Shown here: positions 1 to 8,740 of the stretch, one piece after another
Layout: every line of letters starts with the position of its first letter
Numbering within the stretch: position 1 is the first letter of the stretch
Source: Rhodovulum sulfidophilum DSM 1374
GTDB lineage: Bacteria > Pseudomonadota > Alphaproteobacteria > Rhodobacterales > Rhodobacteraceae
Assembly (NCBI RefSeq): GCF_001633165.1
Contig: NZ_CP015418.1
Location: forward strand, 2,728,001-2,792,000
DNA: 64,000 bases
Direction: 5' to 3'
Made by a program: the position numbers and the translations under genes
Notes under the pieces: generated by a model
Told to the model about the DNA's origin: nothing
Seen by the model: the letters and a program-made list of their open reading frames with translations, nothing else
The model's database searches: none

Positions 1-1
1 C

Positions 2-169
2 TCGGCGCTGGGGATGACCGTCGCCGCCGTCTGGCTGATCGTCTTCGCCACCCCCGGCCTGACCGAGGTCGCGGGCTATTTCGGCGATGCGATGATCGCG
101 GGCGCGGCGGCGATGGCGATCCTGTTCTATGCCTATGCAAGGCAGATGCGGGTCGCGGGAGAGATCTGA
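2..169 (+). CDS. C-terminal end of an unidentified membrane protein (partial)
   Basis: Only the last 55 codons are in the window; the gene starts upstream and ends at the TGA at 167-169. The visible part has two hydrophobic stretches: residues about 3-17, rich in V, A, W, L, I and F, and residues about 29-43, rich in A, M, I and L. A short polar tail with R and Q follows. It therefore looks like the end of a polytopic inner-membrane protein, but there is no diagnostic motif and I do not recognise the family. The next 270 bases hold no convincing gene before the leftward nucleotidyltransferase. Confidence 0.6.
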   Translation, partial: SALGMTVAAVWLIVFATPGLTEVAGYFGDAMIAGAAAMAILFYAYARQMRVAGEI

Positions 170-442
170 ACATGGGTCGAAGGGCCTTTGTCCCTGCCGC
201 GCCGCCCGGGCTCCGGGCCATGTGATCCTCCGGTTCGGGTCGCGCGCCAGCCGCGGAACGGAAGGACGGCTTCGCCTTGAGCGCGGCCACGGGCAGCTTT
301 GCACCCGCGCCCTGCGAAGCTGGCCCGGAGGCTGAAAATCCCCGGCGGGTTCAGTCCATGCGAATGGATTTGCAACCTTCGGAGCCCGGAGCCGGACAGT
401 TTCATCATCGGCCAAGGCCCGCCGGATGCCGGGACGGAACGC

Positions 443-1051
443 CTAGTGGCCGGTTTGCGCGCGCCAGGCCGCCCAGGCTTCGGGCGTGTCGAGATCGGTC
501 ACGGCGCGCTCGCCCGGAAGGACGACCGGACAGACGGTCTCGGCGGCCAGCATATCGCGCCCACCAGTGTCGCCCGCAACCGCTTCGAGCCCCGGAAACA
601 GACGCGCCGGAAACAGGACCGGATGCCCGGGGCGGCCATCCTCGGTGGTCGCGCGCAGGCACCGATCGGGCGCTTTGGCAAAAGCCTCGATCATCCGGAC
701 GACATCGCCGGTCTCGATGTCGGGCATGTCCGGCAGCAACACCATCAGCCCGCGCGCCCCCGCCGCCCTGGCCGCCGCCGCGCCGGCGCGAAGCGAGGCG
801 GCCATCCCCTCGGCCGGATCGACATAGGCGACCTTGAGGCGCGGCAGGGCGTCGAGCTGTTCGCCCCTCGGCCCGGCCGCATGGCGCGGCAAGGTCACCA
901 GCACCAGCACCTGCGCTCCGCTTGCCCCCGCGGCCCGCACCTGACGGCGCAGGAGCGCCTCGCCCCCGACGCATTCAAGAAGCTTGTCGCGCCCATGCAT
1001 GCGAGACGAGGCTCCCGCGGCGGGAACCAGGATCAGGATGTCGGTCTTCAC
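443..1051 (-). CDS. MobA-like NTP transferase (molybdenum cofactor nucleotidyltransferase family)
   Basis: This 202-residue protein has the N-terminal nucleotide-binding signature of the MobA/MocA family: LVPAAGASSRMHGRDKLL at residues about 8-25, matching LAAGxSxRMGxxK. A DMPD metal-binding motif follows near residue 110 and GRPGHPVLF near residue 140. Family members attach CMP or GMP to molybdopterin in the cytoplasm, making the cofactor of enzymes such as xanthine dehydrogenase or formate dehydrogenase. The GHP motif fits the cytidylyltransferase (MocA/CoxI accessory) side better than MobA. No molybdoenzyme gene is visible beside it, so its client enzyme is unknown. It is divergent from the small secreted protein at 1199. 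Confidence 0.85.
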   Translation of the reverse strand: MKTDILILVPAAGASSRMHGRDKLLECVGGEALLRRQVRAAGASGAQVLVLVTLPRHAAGPRGEQLDALPRLKVAYVDPAEGMAASLRAGAAAARAAGARGLMVLLPDMPDIETGDVVRMIEAFAKAPDRCLRATTEDGRPGHPVLFPARLFPGLEAVAGDTGGRDMLAAETVCPVVLPGERAVTDLDTPEAWAAWRAQTGH

Positions 1052-1198
1052 GGCCGTTCCCCCTTTCGAACGGTCTGTGGCGATCGTCGCGGTCGTGCCG
1101 GTCCGCTTATTGCTTTTTGCGCAAAGCCGTATTTACGTCACATATTTGCCCGACAGCGGCGAAAAGCATTGAACATGCCATTCAAGGAGGACTGTCGG

Positions 1199-1474
1199 AT
1201 GGTCAGACAACTCAAGCAGGTGCTTCTCGGTCTTTGCCTTATCCTATGGGCAGGAAGCGCCGTCGCGCAAGCCCAGGTACAGGGGCAGGGGCCGATGCTG
1301 TCGGCCGCGCCATCGCCTGTCGAGCGGCTGCTTTCGGTCGGAAAGCCGCTTGAGGCGACCATTCATCAGGCCGCCTGCTGCAGGGTCTGCCGCAAGGGCA
1401 AGGCTTGCGGCGACAGCTGCATCAGTCGCGACCGGACATGCCGCAAGGGAGCCGGTTGCGCCTGTAACGGCTAG
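1199..1474 (+). CDS. small secreted cysteine-rich protein
   Basis: This 91-residue protein starts at the ATG at 1199, chosen because AAGGAGG at 1184-1190 lies 8 nt upstream; an earlier in-frame ATG at 1175 has no such site. Residues 1-25 form a Sec signal peptide ending at AVAQA. After a linker, the last about 35 residues hold eight cysteines, including a CC pair, CRVC, ACGDSC and GCAC, with several lysines and arginines. I recognise this cysteine and KGKACGDSC pattern as a recurring tail on small exported proteobacterial proteins, but know no function. A disulfide- or metal-stabilised fold in the periplasm or outside the cell is inferred. It is convergent with livM. Confidence 0.8.
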   Translation: MVRQLKQVLLGLCLILWAGSAVAQAQVQGQGPMLSAAPSPVERLLSVGKPLEATIHQAACCRVCRKGKACGDSCISRDRTCRKGAGCACNG

Positions 1475-1482
1475 CGGTCGGC

Positions 1483-2781
1483 CTAGCGTTCCGGGATCAG
1501 ACCGCGCGGGCTGAACCGCAGAACCACCAGCAGCACCACGCCCATGGTCAGCAGACGCATATGCGCCACGCTGTCCAGCAGATGGGTCTTCAGCGCCGAG
1601 CCATCGGCCATGCCCGAGGTGATCGCCCCCATGAACCAGGCGCCCAGGGGTTCGACCTGGACCCAGAGGAACCAGATCAGGAAGCCGCCCAGCACCGCGC
1701 CCCAGTTGTTGCCCGAGCCGCCGACGATCACCATCACCCAGATCAGGAAGGTGAAGCGCAGCGGCTGGAACGAGCCCGGGGTGAGCTGGCTGTCATAGGT
1801 GATCATCATTGCCCCCGCGAGCCCGCAGATCGCCGAGCCGAGCACGAAGACCTGCAGATGCCGGCGGGTGACATCCTTGCCCATGGCGGCGGCGGCGGTC
1901 TCGTTGTCGCGGATCGCCCGCATCATCCGGCCCCAGGGCGATTTCAGCGCCTTCTCGCTCAGCCAGAGCAGGGCGATCAGGACGACCGCGAAAAGCCCGG
2001 CATAAAGCAGCTTGACGAAGATGGTCGAGGCGGTGGTCGGATCGAGGCCAAGCGCCTGGGCCTTCTCGACGAAGGCGGCACTGGCCTGAAGGTCGACTTC
2101 ATAGGGTACCGGGCGGGGAATTCCGTTCACGTTCTTGACGCCCCGGCTCAGCCAGTCCTCGTTCTTCAGAACCGCGATGATGATCTCGGCGATGCCGAGC
2201 GTGGCGATGGCCAGATAGTCGGCCCGCAGCCCCAGCGCGGTCTTTCCGATCACCCAGGCAGCTCCCGCCGCAAACAGCGCCCCGACCGGCCAGGCCAAGA
2301 GCACCGGCAATCCGAGCCCCCCGAGATAGCCGGTGGCGGCCGGGTCGATGGCCTCGATTGCCGAGACGGCGGGATCGAAGATCGCGCGGTAGATGAAGAA
2401 CCCGGCGACCAGCCAGACCACCATCGCCAGCCCGCGAAGCGCGCCGCGGCCGACCCGGCGCCAGATCTGGATCGCACCGAGGATCACCCCGAGCCCGACC
2501 GCCAGCGCCAGCAGGACATGGCTGCCCCCGGCCGACCAGGCCGCGCCGACCGGTGCCATGGCGACAAGCACCACCGCCAGCCCGCCCAGTGCCGTGAAGC
2601 CCATGACGCCGATATTGAAGAGCCCGGCATAGCCCCATTGCATGTTCACACCCAGCGCCATGACCGCCGAGATCAGGCCGTAATTCAGGATGTATAGAGC
2701 CGCGTTCCAGCTTTGCAGCAGGCCGGTTCCGACGAGCAGGACTGCCACCAATACGAAAAGCCCGATATCGCGCTTGGTCAT
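1483..2781 (-). CDS. livM: branched-chain amino acid ABC transporter permease LivM
   Basis: This 432-residue inner-membrane permease belongs to the LivM family. It pairs with LivH to form the channel of a high-affinity branched-chain amino acid importer. The family core is clear: YAGLFNIGVMGF near residue 50, a stretch of GLRADYLAIATLGIAEI near residue 190, and the cytoplasmic EAA-like loop with WGRMMRAIRDNE near residue 285, which contacts the ATPases. It is longer than the common 300-350 residues because of extra hydrophobic segments between residues about 85 and 165. Its ATG overlaps the stop of livH by four bases (ATGA), so the two are translationally coupled. It is the last gene of the liv operon. 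Confidence 0.93.
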   Translation of the reverse strand: MTKRDIGLFVLVAVLLVGTGLLQSWNAALYILNYGLISAVMALGVNMQWGYAGLFNIGVMGFTALGGLAVVLVAMAPVGAAWSAGGSHVLLALAVGLGVILGAIQIWRRVGRGALRGLAMVVWLVAGFFIYRAIFDPAVSAIEAIDPAATGYLGGLGLPVLLAWPVGALFAAGAAWVIGKTALGLRADYLAIATLGIAEIIIAVLKNEDWLSRGVKNVNGIPRPVPYEVDLQASAAFVEKAQALGLDPTTASTIFVKLLYAGLFAVVLIALLWLSEKALKSPWGRMMRAIRDNETAAAAMGKDVTRRHLQVFVLGSAICGLAGAMMITYDSQLTPGSFQPLRFTFLIWVMVIVGGSGNNWGAVLGGFLIWFLWVQVEPLGAWFMGAITSGMADGSALKTHLLDSVAHMRLLTMGVVLLVVLRFSPRGLIPER

Positions 2782-3788
2782 GCCGTTTTCCCCCGGAAAA
2801 GCCCCGTCGGGCGGAACAGGAGCACGATCACCAGGATCACGAAGCTGACCGCGAACTTGTAATCGGTGCTCATAAGCTGGACCAGCCCGTCAGGCGCCAG
2901 GGTGTCGGGCAGGATATAGGTCAGCACCTTCTTCCAGGCATAGGTCACGGTGACCTCGGAAAAGGCGATGAGAAATCCCCCTGCGATGGCGCCAAGCGGG
3001 CTGCCGAGCCCGCCGACGATGGCCGCCGCGAAGATCGGCAGCAGAAGCTGGAAATAGGTGAAGGGCTTGAACGACTTGTCGAGCCCGTAAAGCACGCCCG
3101 CAATGGTCGCGAGCGCAGCGACGATGATCCAGGTGATCGCGACCACGCGCTCGGGGTTGATCCCCGACAACAGCGCCAGATCCTCGTTATCCGAGAAGGC
3201 CCGCATCGACTTGCCGGTGCGGGTGCGGTTCAGGAACCAGAACAGCAGCGCCACCACGATCACCGCGGTCACGATCGTCAGCCCCTGCGTGGTGCGGATC
3301 GCCAGCCCCTCGTCAAGCCCGGTCAGGGTCTTGAACTCGCGCGCGGTGATGATGAAGCGCTCGCCATCGGCGAAGCGCTGTTCGCCGGGCCCGATCACGA
3401 TCCGGACCACGCCGTTGAGGATGAACATGATCCCCATCGACACGATCACCAGGATCACCGGCTTGGCGCGCTGCGCCCGGTAGAAGCGATAGACCAGCCG
3501 GTCGGTTCCCAGCACCAGAAGCGCGGTCGCGGCAATCCCGAAGGGCAGGGCCAGAAGCGCCGTCGGCAACGGCCCGAAGGAGACGCCCGCTGCCTGCAGC
3601 GCCCAGGTTGCGAGAATGGTCATCATCGTTCCGAAGGCCATGGTGTCGCCATGGGCGAAATTCGAGAAACGGAGAATGCCGTAGATCAGCGTGACGCCGA
3701 GCGCCCCAAGCGCCAGCTGCGCCCCGTAGGCGGTGGCCGGAACCAGAACGAAATTCGAGAAGGTCACGAGCGCGTTGATGAAATCCAT
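2778..3788 (-). CDS. livH: branched-chain amino acid ABC transporter permease LivH
   Basis: The product is a 336-residue LivH-type permease with hydrophobic segments throughout. It has the family sequence GVTLIYGILRFSNFAHGD at residues about 30-47 and the loop TGKSMRAFSDNEDLALLSGI near residue 190. I chose the ATG at 3788, giving MDFINALVTF. An in-frame ATG exists at 3893, but the extra 35 residues are arginine- and cysteine-rich and unlike the family. The protein acts with LivM in the inner membrane and receives substrate from the periplasmic binding protein LivJ. The gene lies downstream of the unknown secreted gene at 4000-4437, with about 210 bases between them, and overlaps livM by four bases. 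Confidence 0.93.
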   Translation of the reverse strand: MDFINALVTFSNFVLVPATAYGAQLALGALGVTLIYGILRFSNFAHGDTMAFGTMMTILATWALQAAGVSFGPLPTALLALPFGIAATALLVLGTDRLVYRFYRAQRAKPVILVIVSMGIMFILNGVVRIVIGPGEQRFADGERFIITAREFKTLTGLDEGLAIRTTQGLTIVTAVIVVALLFWFLNRTRTGKSMRAFSDNEDLALLSGINPERVVAITWIIVAALATIAGVLYGLDKSFKPFTYFQLLLPIFAAAIVGGLGSPLGAIAGGFLIAFSEVTVTYAWKKVLTYILPDTLAPDGLVQLMSTDYKFAVSFVILVIVLLFRPTGLFRGKTA

Positions 3789-3999
3789 CACTGGCAGGTC
3801 CCGATATAGGTCGCGGCAACCGGCCGCCCGGCCGGAAAGACGGGGTATTTCCCGCCTCCGCCACCGCGCGCAGCAGCGCCCTCCGGACGGCAATGATCTG
3901 GGGCGGGCCGCCGCAGCGGCGCCCGGGCGGTGCTTGCGTCATCGGCCATCGCGTCTCTCCTTCGAACGGGTCCGGCGCCGTGGGGCGCCCCGACCGGCT

Positions 4000-4437
4000 T
4001 CATTCACTCTCGGCACAGCTGCCATGCACGTTGACCGCGATTGCCTGCAGCGCGCCGTCTTCCGGGTCCAGCTGCAGGGCGTTGTGGCGGGTCAGGACGA
4101 AATCGAGCGTCTCGAAGACGGTCAGCGCACCCGCGCCCTGACCCGCTTCGAGCGCGCCGCCGCTGGCCTGCAGCCGGATGCCCGCGCGCCCGGGCAGGCG
4201 GCGGAACTCGTAGAACATTCCGGCATCGTCGCCCTCGGGCGTCATCACCACCTTGGCGCCGGTCTTGCGCCCGACCTCCAGCCGGTAGCGCAATTCGGTC
4301 TGCTGGCAGCTCGCGCGGCCCGGCTCGATATTGCTGACGCAGACCTGCCGGGCCACGCAGTCGAGCCGCAGGTCCCGGGCCTCCGCCGCACCGGCAGATA
4401 CGGCCAGAAGCCCCGCCATCATGAAGAAAAATCGCAT
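4000..4437 (-). CDS. unknown secreted protein inside the liv operon
   Basis: This 145-residue protein begins with a Sec signal peptide (MRFFFMMAGLLAVSAGAAEA), predicted to be cut near residue 20. The mature part contains four cysteines (CVARQVC, a single C in ASCQQ, and GSC near the C-terminus), compatible with two disulfides, and a beta-rich pattern. I do not recognise a domain. It starts three bases after the livF stop and has the same orientation, so it is almost certainly co-transcribed with the transporter. The position suggests a periplasmic accessory, but nothing in the sequence shows what it binds. Confidence 0.75.
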   Translation of the reverse strand: MRFFFMMAGLLAVSAGAAEARDLRLDCVARQVCVSNIEPGRASCQQTELRYRLEVGRKTGAKVVMTPEGDDAGMFYEFRRLPGRAGIRLQASGGALEAGQGAGALTVFETLDFVLTRHNALQLDPEDGALQAIAVNVHGSCAESE

Positions 4438-4440
4438 TTA

Positions 4441-5151
4441 TCAGCCCCCCAGGAAGGTGCGCCGCACCTCGGGATCGTCGAGCAGGGCGCGACCGGTATC
4501 GGTATAGGCGTTGCGGCCCTGCACCAGCACATAGCCCTTGTCGGCGATCTCGAGCGCCTGGCGCGCATTCTGTTCCACCATCAGGATCGAAATGCCGGTG
4601 CGCGCGACCTCGATGATCCTGTCGAACAGCTCGTCCATCACGATCGGGCTGACGCCCGCGGTCGGCTCGTCCAGCATCAGGACCGAAGGCCGGGTCATCA
4701 GCGCGCGGCCCACCGCGACCTGCTGGCGCTGCCCGCCCGACAGCTCGCCCGCGGCCTGACGGCGCTTTTCGCGCAGGATCGGAAAGAGCTGATAGACCTC
4801 CTCGATCGTGGCCGAAATGTCGTCGCGGCGCAGGAAGGCCCCCATCTCGAGGTTTTCCTCCACGGTCATGGAGGTGAAGATGTTCTGGGTTTGCGGCACG
4901 AAGGCCATGCCCTTGGCGACCCGCGCCTGCGGGCTCAGCCGGGTGATGTCCTCACCATTCAGCCGCACCGCGCCGGAATGGATATCGAGCATCCCGAAGA
5001 CCGCCTTCATCGCGGTCGACTTGCCGGCGCCGTTCGGGCCCACGATCACCGCGATCTCGCCCTTCTCGACCGCCACCGTGCAGCCATGCAGGATATCGGC
5101 CCCGCCATAGCCGCCGGTCATCCGGTCTCCGATCAGGAAAGGATCTGCCAT
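4441..5151 (-). CDS. livF: branched-chain amino acid ABC transporter ATP-binding protein LivF
   Basis: This 236-residue ATPase powers import together with LivG. Walker A is GPNGAGKST near residue 38, the ABC signature is LSGGQRQQ near residue 137, and Walker B is VLMLDEPTAGVSP near residue 157. FVPQTQNIF near residue 85 is the Q-loop. I prefer the ATG at 5151 (MADPFLIGDR), with AGAAGG about seven bases upstream. A start at 5184 is possible and would add 11 charged residues. The region just upstream, 5169-5189, contains one copy of the dispersed GGTATTT motif described separately. The gene lies between livG and the unknown secreted gene. Confidence 0.92.
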   Translation of the reverse strand: MADPFLIGDRMTGGYGGADILHGCTVAVEKGEIAVIVGPNGAGKSTAMKAVFGMLDIHSGAVRLNGEDITRLSPQARVAKGMAFVPQTQNIFTSMTVEENLEMGAFLRRDDISATIEEVYQLFPILREKRRQAAGELSGGQRQQVAVGRALMTRPSVLMLDEPTAGVSPIVMDELFDRIIEVARTGISILMVEQNARQALEIADKGYVLVQGRNAYTDTGRALLDDPEVRRTFLGG

Positions 5152-5168
5152 CCGCGCGCCTTCTCGTC

Positions 5169-5189
5169 CTTCTTCTTGGTCCAAATACC
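5169..5189 (-). repeat. dispersed intergenic motif, copy 1 (GGTATTT-N3-CCAAGAAGAAG)
   Basis: Read on the minus strand, this 21-base stretch is GGTATTT, three bases (GGA), then CCAAGAAGAAG, preceded by a G-rich run (GGCGGGG). The same pattern recurs at 29219-29239 (minus) and 54915-54935 (plus). It lies in the livG-livF gap, upstream of the livF ribosome-binding site. I recall similar strings between genes in other Rhodobacteraceae; its role is unknown. Confidence 0.7.
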
Positions 5190-5236
5190 CCCGCCAACGC
5201 CCGACAGAGGCGCGGACGGCCGGTCTGAGACGCCGG

Positions 5237-6049
5237 TCAGGCGCCGGCTTCAGAGACCGGTTCCGAGACCGGACCCGCCTTGATCCTGTTCTTCAGCCCG
5301 GTGCCCAGATAGGCCTCGATCACCGCCTCGTTCTGCATGATCTCGTCCGCCTTGCCCTCGGCCAGCACCTTGCCCTCGGCCATCACGATCACCGGATCGC
5401 AGAGCCGGCCGATGAAATCCATGTCATGCTCGATCACGCAGAAGGTGTAGCCGCGCTCGCGGTTCAGCCGCACGATGGCGTCCCCGATGGTGTTCAGCAG
5501 CGTCCGGTTCACGCCCGCCCCGACCTCGTCGAGAAACACGATCCTGGCATCCACCATCATCGTGCGCCCAAGCTCCAGAAGCTTCTTCTGCCCGCCCGAA
5601 AGATTGCCCGCCTTCTCGTCGGCGACATGCGAGATGGTCAGGAAGTCCAGCACCTCGTCGGCCTTGCGGGCCAGCGCGCGCTCTTCCTCGGCGATGCGTC
5701 CGCGGCGGAAGCAGGCCGACCACAGGCTTTCGCCCGACTGGCCCGCGGGCACCATCATCAGGTTCTCGCGCACCGTCATCGACGAGAATTCATGCGCGAT
5801 CTGGAAGGTCCTGAGCAGCCCCTTGTGGAACAGCTCATGCGGCTTCAGCCCGGTGATGTCCTCGCCATTCATCATCACCCGACCCGAGGTCGGCGGCAGC
5901 ACCCCGGCAATCACGTTGAACAGCGTCGACTTGCCCGCGCCATTCGGTCCGATGAGGCCGGTGATGGACCCCGTGGCGATCTCGATCGAGGCGCCATCCA
6001 CCGCGTGGAACCCCCCGAAATGCCTGTGAAGATTTTCTACCCGGATCAC
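5237..6049 (-). CDS. livG: branched-chain amino acid ABC transporter ATP-binding protein LivG
   Basis: This 270-residue ATPase has Walker A GPNGAGKST near residue 34, a Q-loop in RTFQIAHEF near residue 80, the signature LSGGQKKLLELGR near residue 152 and Walker B with VFLDEVGAGVN near residue 173. The usual P after DE is V here, a mild departure. The H-loop is VIEHDMDFI near residue 208, typical of LivG. It forms the cytoplasmic motor with LivF. The C-terminus ends in a short repeat, GPVSEPVSEAGA, outside the conserved core. The gene follows livJ after a 130-base gap that contains a hairpin, and precedes livF by about 85 bases. Confidence 0.93.
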   Translation of the reverse strand: MIRVENLHRHFGGFHAVDGASIEIATGSITGLIGPNGAGKSTLFNVIAGVLPPTSGRVMMNGEDITGLKPHELFHKGLLRTFQIAHEFSSMTVRENLMMVPAGQSGESLWSACFRRGRIAEEERALARKADEVLDFLTISHVADEKAGNLSGGQKKLLELGRTMMVDARIVFLDEVGAGVNRTLLNTIGDAIVRLNRERGYTFCVIEHDMDFIGRLCDPVIVMAEGKVLAEGKADEIMQNEAVIEAYLGTGLKNRIKAGPVSEPVSEAGA

Positions 6050-6090
6050 GCCCAGCCTCCCGATACGAGCCGCGTGACTACATCATGGAA

Positions 6091-6114
6091 GCGGCCCGGA
6101 AAACCCCGGGCCGC
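6091..6114. terminator. intercistronic hairpin between livJ and livG
   Basis: GCGGCCCGG at 6091-6099 pairs perfectly with CCGGGCCGC at 6106-6114 around a six-base loop. In the livJ direction only two T residues follow the stem, so it is a weak terminator or an RNA-stabilising 3' hairpin. In the plus direction it is followed by CTTTTCTT. Such a hairpin after the binding-protein gene commonly raises binding-protein mRNA over permease mRNA; that role is inferred here. Confidence 0.6.
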
Positions 6115-6178
6115 CTTTTCTTCCGCCAGACCGACAGTTTGCCGCATTTCGAGGCGGAAAAACGCAATTTTGTGTCGC

Positions 6179-7360
6179 TCAGCGATAGCCGGTCGCCACG
6201 AACTTGCCGTCTTCCACCTTGACCACGCGGTAATTGCCCCGGCTCTCGCCGCCATCGATGAATTCCAGCGCGGTGGCGCCGACATAGTCGATATCGCCGC
6301 CATCGGCGAGGATCTGCAGCGCCTTGTCCAGCTCGCCCGGATAGATCTCTTCGCCGGGCGCGTTGGCCACATCCATGATCTTGTCCTTGTAGACCTGCGG
6401 ATCGGTCGAGCCCGCCGCCTGCATGGCCAGCAGGATCAGCGCCGTCGCATCGTAGCTTTCGCCCGAGAAGATGGCGGTGGAATCGAAGGCGCCATCGACG
6501 ATCTCGGCATATTTCTCGGCGCCGGGAGTGTCGTTGCCCGGCAGCTGGCCGGTCGAGCCGTCGATCTCGTCGCCGAAGGTATCGGTGGTGGCGTCCGAGA
6601 CCATGCCGTCGGGGAAGTGGAATCGGTCGAAGGCGCCCAGGTCGAGGGCCGACCGCAGGATGCCCGCGCCGCCCCGGTCGGCATAGCCGGCCACGAGCAG
6701 CAGATCGCCCCCGGCGGCGGCCAGCGCGCCGACTTCGGCGGAATAGTCGCCCTTGTCGTCCTCATGCGCGGCCGAGATCGTCACCGTGCCGCCCGCGGCG
6801 GTGAAGGCGGTCTCGAAGCTGTTGGCCAGGCCCTTGCCGTAATCGTTGTTGGTATAGGTCAGCGCGACCGAGTCGACGCCGTCATCCTTCAGGATATTGG
6901 CCATGACCTGCCCCTGACGGGCATCGGAGGGCGCGGTGCGGAAGAACAGCCCGTCATCCTCGACATCGGACAGCGCCGGCGAGGTCGCCGAGGGCGAGAT
7001 CATCACCATGCCGTTGGGGCGCGCCACGTTCTGAAGGACCGCGCCGGTCACGCCCGAACAGCCCGCGCCCATGATCCCCTTGACGCCATCCGAGGTGATC
7101 ATGCGTTCGGCCGCGGCCGTCGCCGCGGAACTGTCGATGCAGGTCGCGTCGCCGCGCACCGCCACCACGGTATCGCCGTCCAGAAGCTTGCCGCTTTCAT
7201 TGACCTCCTTGATCGCCAGATCGGCGCCGGCGCCCATGGCAACCGCCATGGACTCGATCGGGCCGGTGAAGCCCAGCAGAACGCCGATCTTGATATCCTC
7301 GGCATTTGCGCCGCCCGCGCAGCCCAATGTGGCCGCGCTGGCCAGAAGCAGCTTCTTCAT
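6179..7360 (-). CDS. livJ: branched-chain amino acid ABC transporter substrate-binding protein
   Basis: This 393-residue periplasmic protein has a signal peptide cut near GGANA and the type I two-lobed fold of the Leu/Ile/Val-binding family. Signs are KIGVLLGFTGP near residue 24, the stretch GIMGAGCSGVTGAVL near residue 95 and the second-lobe pattern SVALTYTNNDYGKG near residue 165. It delivers the ligand to LivHM. The ribosome-binding site AGGGGAG stands about eight bases before the ATG. It is first in the operon livJ-livG-livF-unknown-livH-livM. The specificity is inferred from family and operon; related proteins can bind other amino acids or amides. Confidence 0.9.
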   Translation of the reverse strand: MKKLLLASAATLGCAGGANAEDIKIGVLLGFTGPIESMAVAMGAGADLAIKEVNESGKLLDGDTVVAVRGDATCIDSSAATAAAERMITSDGVKGIMGAGCSGVTGAVLQNVARPNGMVMISPSATSPALSDVEDDGLFFRTAPSDARQGQVMANILKDDGVDSVALTYTNNDYGKGLANSFETAFTAAGGTVTISAAHEDDKGDYSAEVGALAAAGGDLLLVAGYADRGGAGILRSALDLGAFDRFHFPDGMVSDATTDTFGDEIDGSTGQLPGNDTPGAEKYAEIVDGAFDSTAIFSGESYDATALILLAMQAAGSTDPQVYKDKIMDVANAPGEEIYPGELDKALQILADGGDIDYVGATALEFIDGGESRGNYRVVKVEDGKFVATGYR

Positions 7361-7518
7361 ACTGTCAACTCCCCTGTTGGAATGAAATCCCGAGGAACGT
7401 TAATTTGCAAGTTTCGTAAAGAAAAGGGGGTCTTCCGGGTCAGGACATGTCCAGGCGCGGAATGACGCAGGGCCGGGCAGGCGGCGGGGCTGGGTGCGCG
7501 GGGCGGTCGGGGGCACCC

Positions 7519-8532
7519 TCACGCCTCGGTGCGGCCGCTGCGGCTGCCTCGTTCGCGATAGGGCGTGGTGTCGTAATGCGCGCGGTAGCATTTCGAGAAA
7601 TGGCTGGGCGAGGCAAAGCCGCAGGCCAGCGCCACGTTGATGACGCTCATGTCGGTCTGCATCAACAGGTTGCGCGCCTTGGACAGCCGCAGTTCCATGT
7701 AATAGCGCTTCGGGCTGCGGTTCAGATAGCGCCGGAACAGCCGTTCCAGCTGCCGCGTCGACATGCCGACATCGCGCGCCAGCGTCGCGGGCGAGATCGG
7801 GTCCTCGAGGTTCTTCTCCATCACCTGGATGACCTGGCTGAGCTTGGGATGGCGCACCCCGATCCGGGTCGGGATCGACAGCCGCTGGGTGTCCTGATCG
7901 GTGCGGATCGAGGAGTAGACCAGCTGGTCGGCCACCGCATTGGCCAGGTCCTGGCCATGGGTCCGGGCGATCAGCGTCAGCGCGAGGTCGATCGAGGCGG
8001 TCCCGCCGGCCGTCGTCATCCGGTTGCCGTCGATCACGAAGACCGACCGGGTCAGCTCGATCTCGGGGAAATCCTCGAGAAAGCCGTCCTGGTTCTCCCA
8101 GTGGATGGTCGCGCGCCTGCCGTCGAGCAGCCCGGCCTTGGCCAGCGCATGGGCGGCGGTGCAGAGCCCGGCCATGGCCAGCCCCTTGCGTGCCTCGCGC
8201 CGGAGCCAGGCCACCAGCCCGCGCGTGGTCTCGGCCTGCACGTCGAGGCCGCCGCAGATGATCACCATCTCGTCGCGTCCGAGCGGCTCGAAGCCGATAT
8301 CGGGCCGGATCCGCGTGCCGTTCGAGCAGGTCACCTCCTCGCCGCCTTCCGCGGCCAGGCGCCAGCGGTACAGCGTCCGGCCCGCCATCCGGTTGGCGAT
8401 GCGGAAGGGCTCGATGGCGCCCGCGAAGCTGATCATGGTGAAACGGTCGAGCAGGACGAAAACGAGGTCCTGCGTCCGGCCTTCGGCTGCGGCCCCGAAG
8501 CTCGGGCCGGATCTCTCGGGAACTGCTTTCAA
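7519..8532 (-). CDS. GlxA-type AraC family transcriptional regulator
   Basis: The protein (about 337 residues from the start used here) has an N-terminal DJ-1/PfpI-like domain with the elbow [18 protein letters not shown] and TIHWEN, and a C-terminal AraC DNA-binding domain with two helix-turn-helix units ([20 protein letters not shown] and a second ending [14 protein letters not shown]). This architecture defines the GlxA/GbdR group, often regulators of quaternary amine or amino acid use. The start is uncertain. Conserved sequence begins near VFVLLDRF. The TTG at 8532 follows GGAGGG by four bases, whereas an ATG at 8670 would add an atypical arginine-rich N-terminus. It is divergent from the DAHP synthase gene. 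Confidence 0.85.
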   Translation of the reverse strand: MKAVPERSGPSFGAAAEGRTQDLVFVLLDRFTMISFAGAIEPFRIANRMAGRTLYRWRLAAEGGEEVTCSNGTRIRPDIGFEPLGRDEMVIICGGLDVQAETTRGLVAWLRREARKGLAMAGLCTAAHALAKAGLLDGRRATIHWENQDGFLEDFPEIELTRSVFVIDGNRMTTAGGTASIDLALTLIARTHGQDLANAVADQLVYSSIRTDQDTQRLSIPTRIGVRHPKLSQVIQVMEKNLEDPISPATLARDVGMSTRQLERLFRRYLNRSPKRYYMELRLSKARNLLMQTDMSVINVALACGFASPSHFSKCYRAHYDTTPYRERGSRSGRTEA

Positions 8533-8740
8533 ACATCCCTCCGCGCGTCCTGTCCTGCCAGCGATACAGGTTTGCCGACCGGGATCAAGGCCCGGCACGG
8601 TCCGGCGCAATGTAGCGCAGCGTCGCGCAGCTTGCCGTGGGGCCACCCGGATCGCCTCCGGCCGCGCCAAAGGCGAATTCCGGGTAGCCGGATGCGCCCT
8701 GAAGACCTATAAGGCCGGAACTGATGACGAGCATGGAACC

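Noticed and set aside
1116..1125. TTTGCGCAAA palindrome between the nucleotidyltransferase and the cysteine-rich gene
   Set aside because: A ten-base palindrome alone is not sufficient evidence for an operator, and no matching site was seen elsewhere.
5426..7465. A 679-codon plus-strand frame across livG and livJ
   Set aside because: It crosses two real genes and their terminator-like gap, and its composition is that of an antisense shadow.
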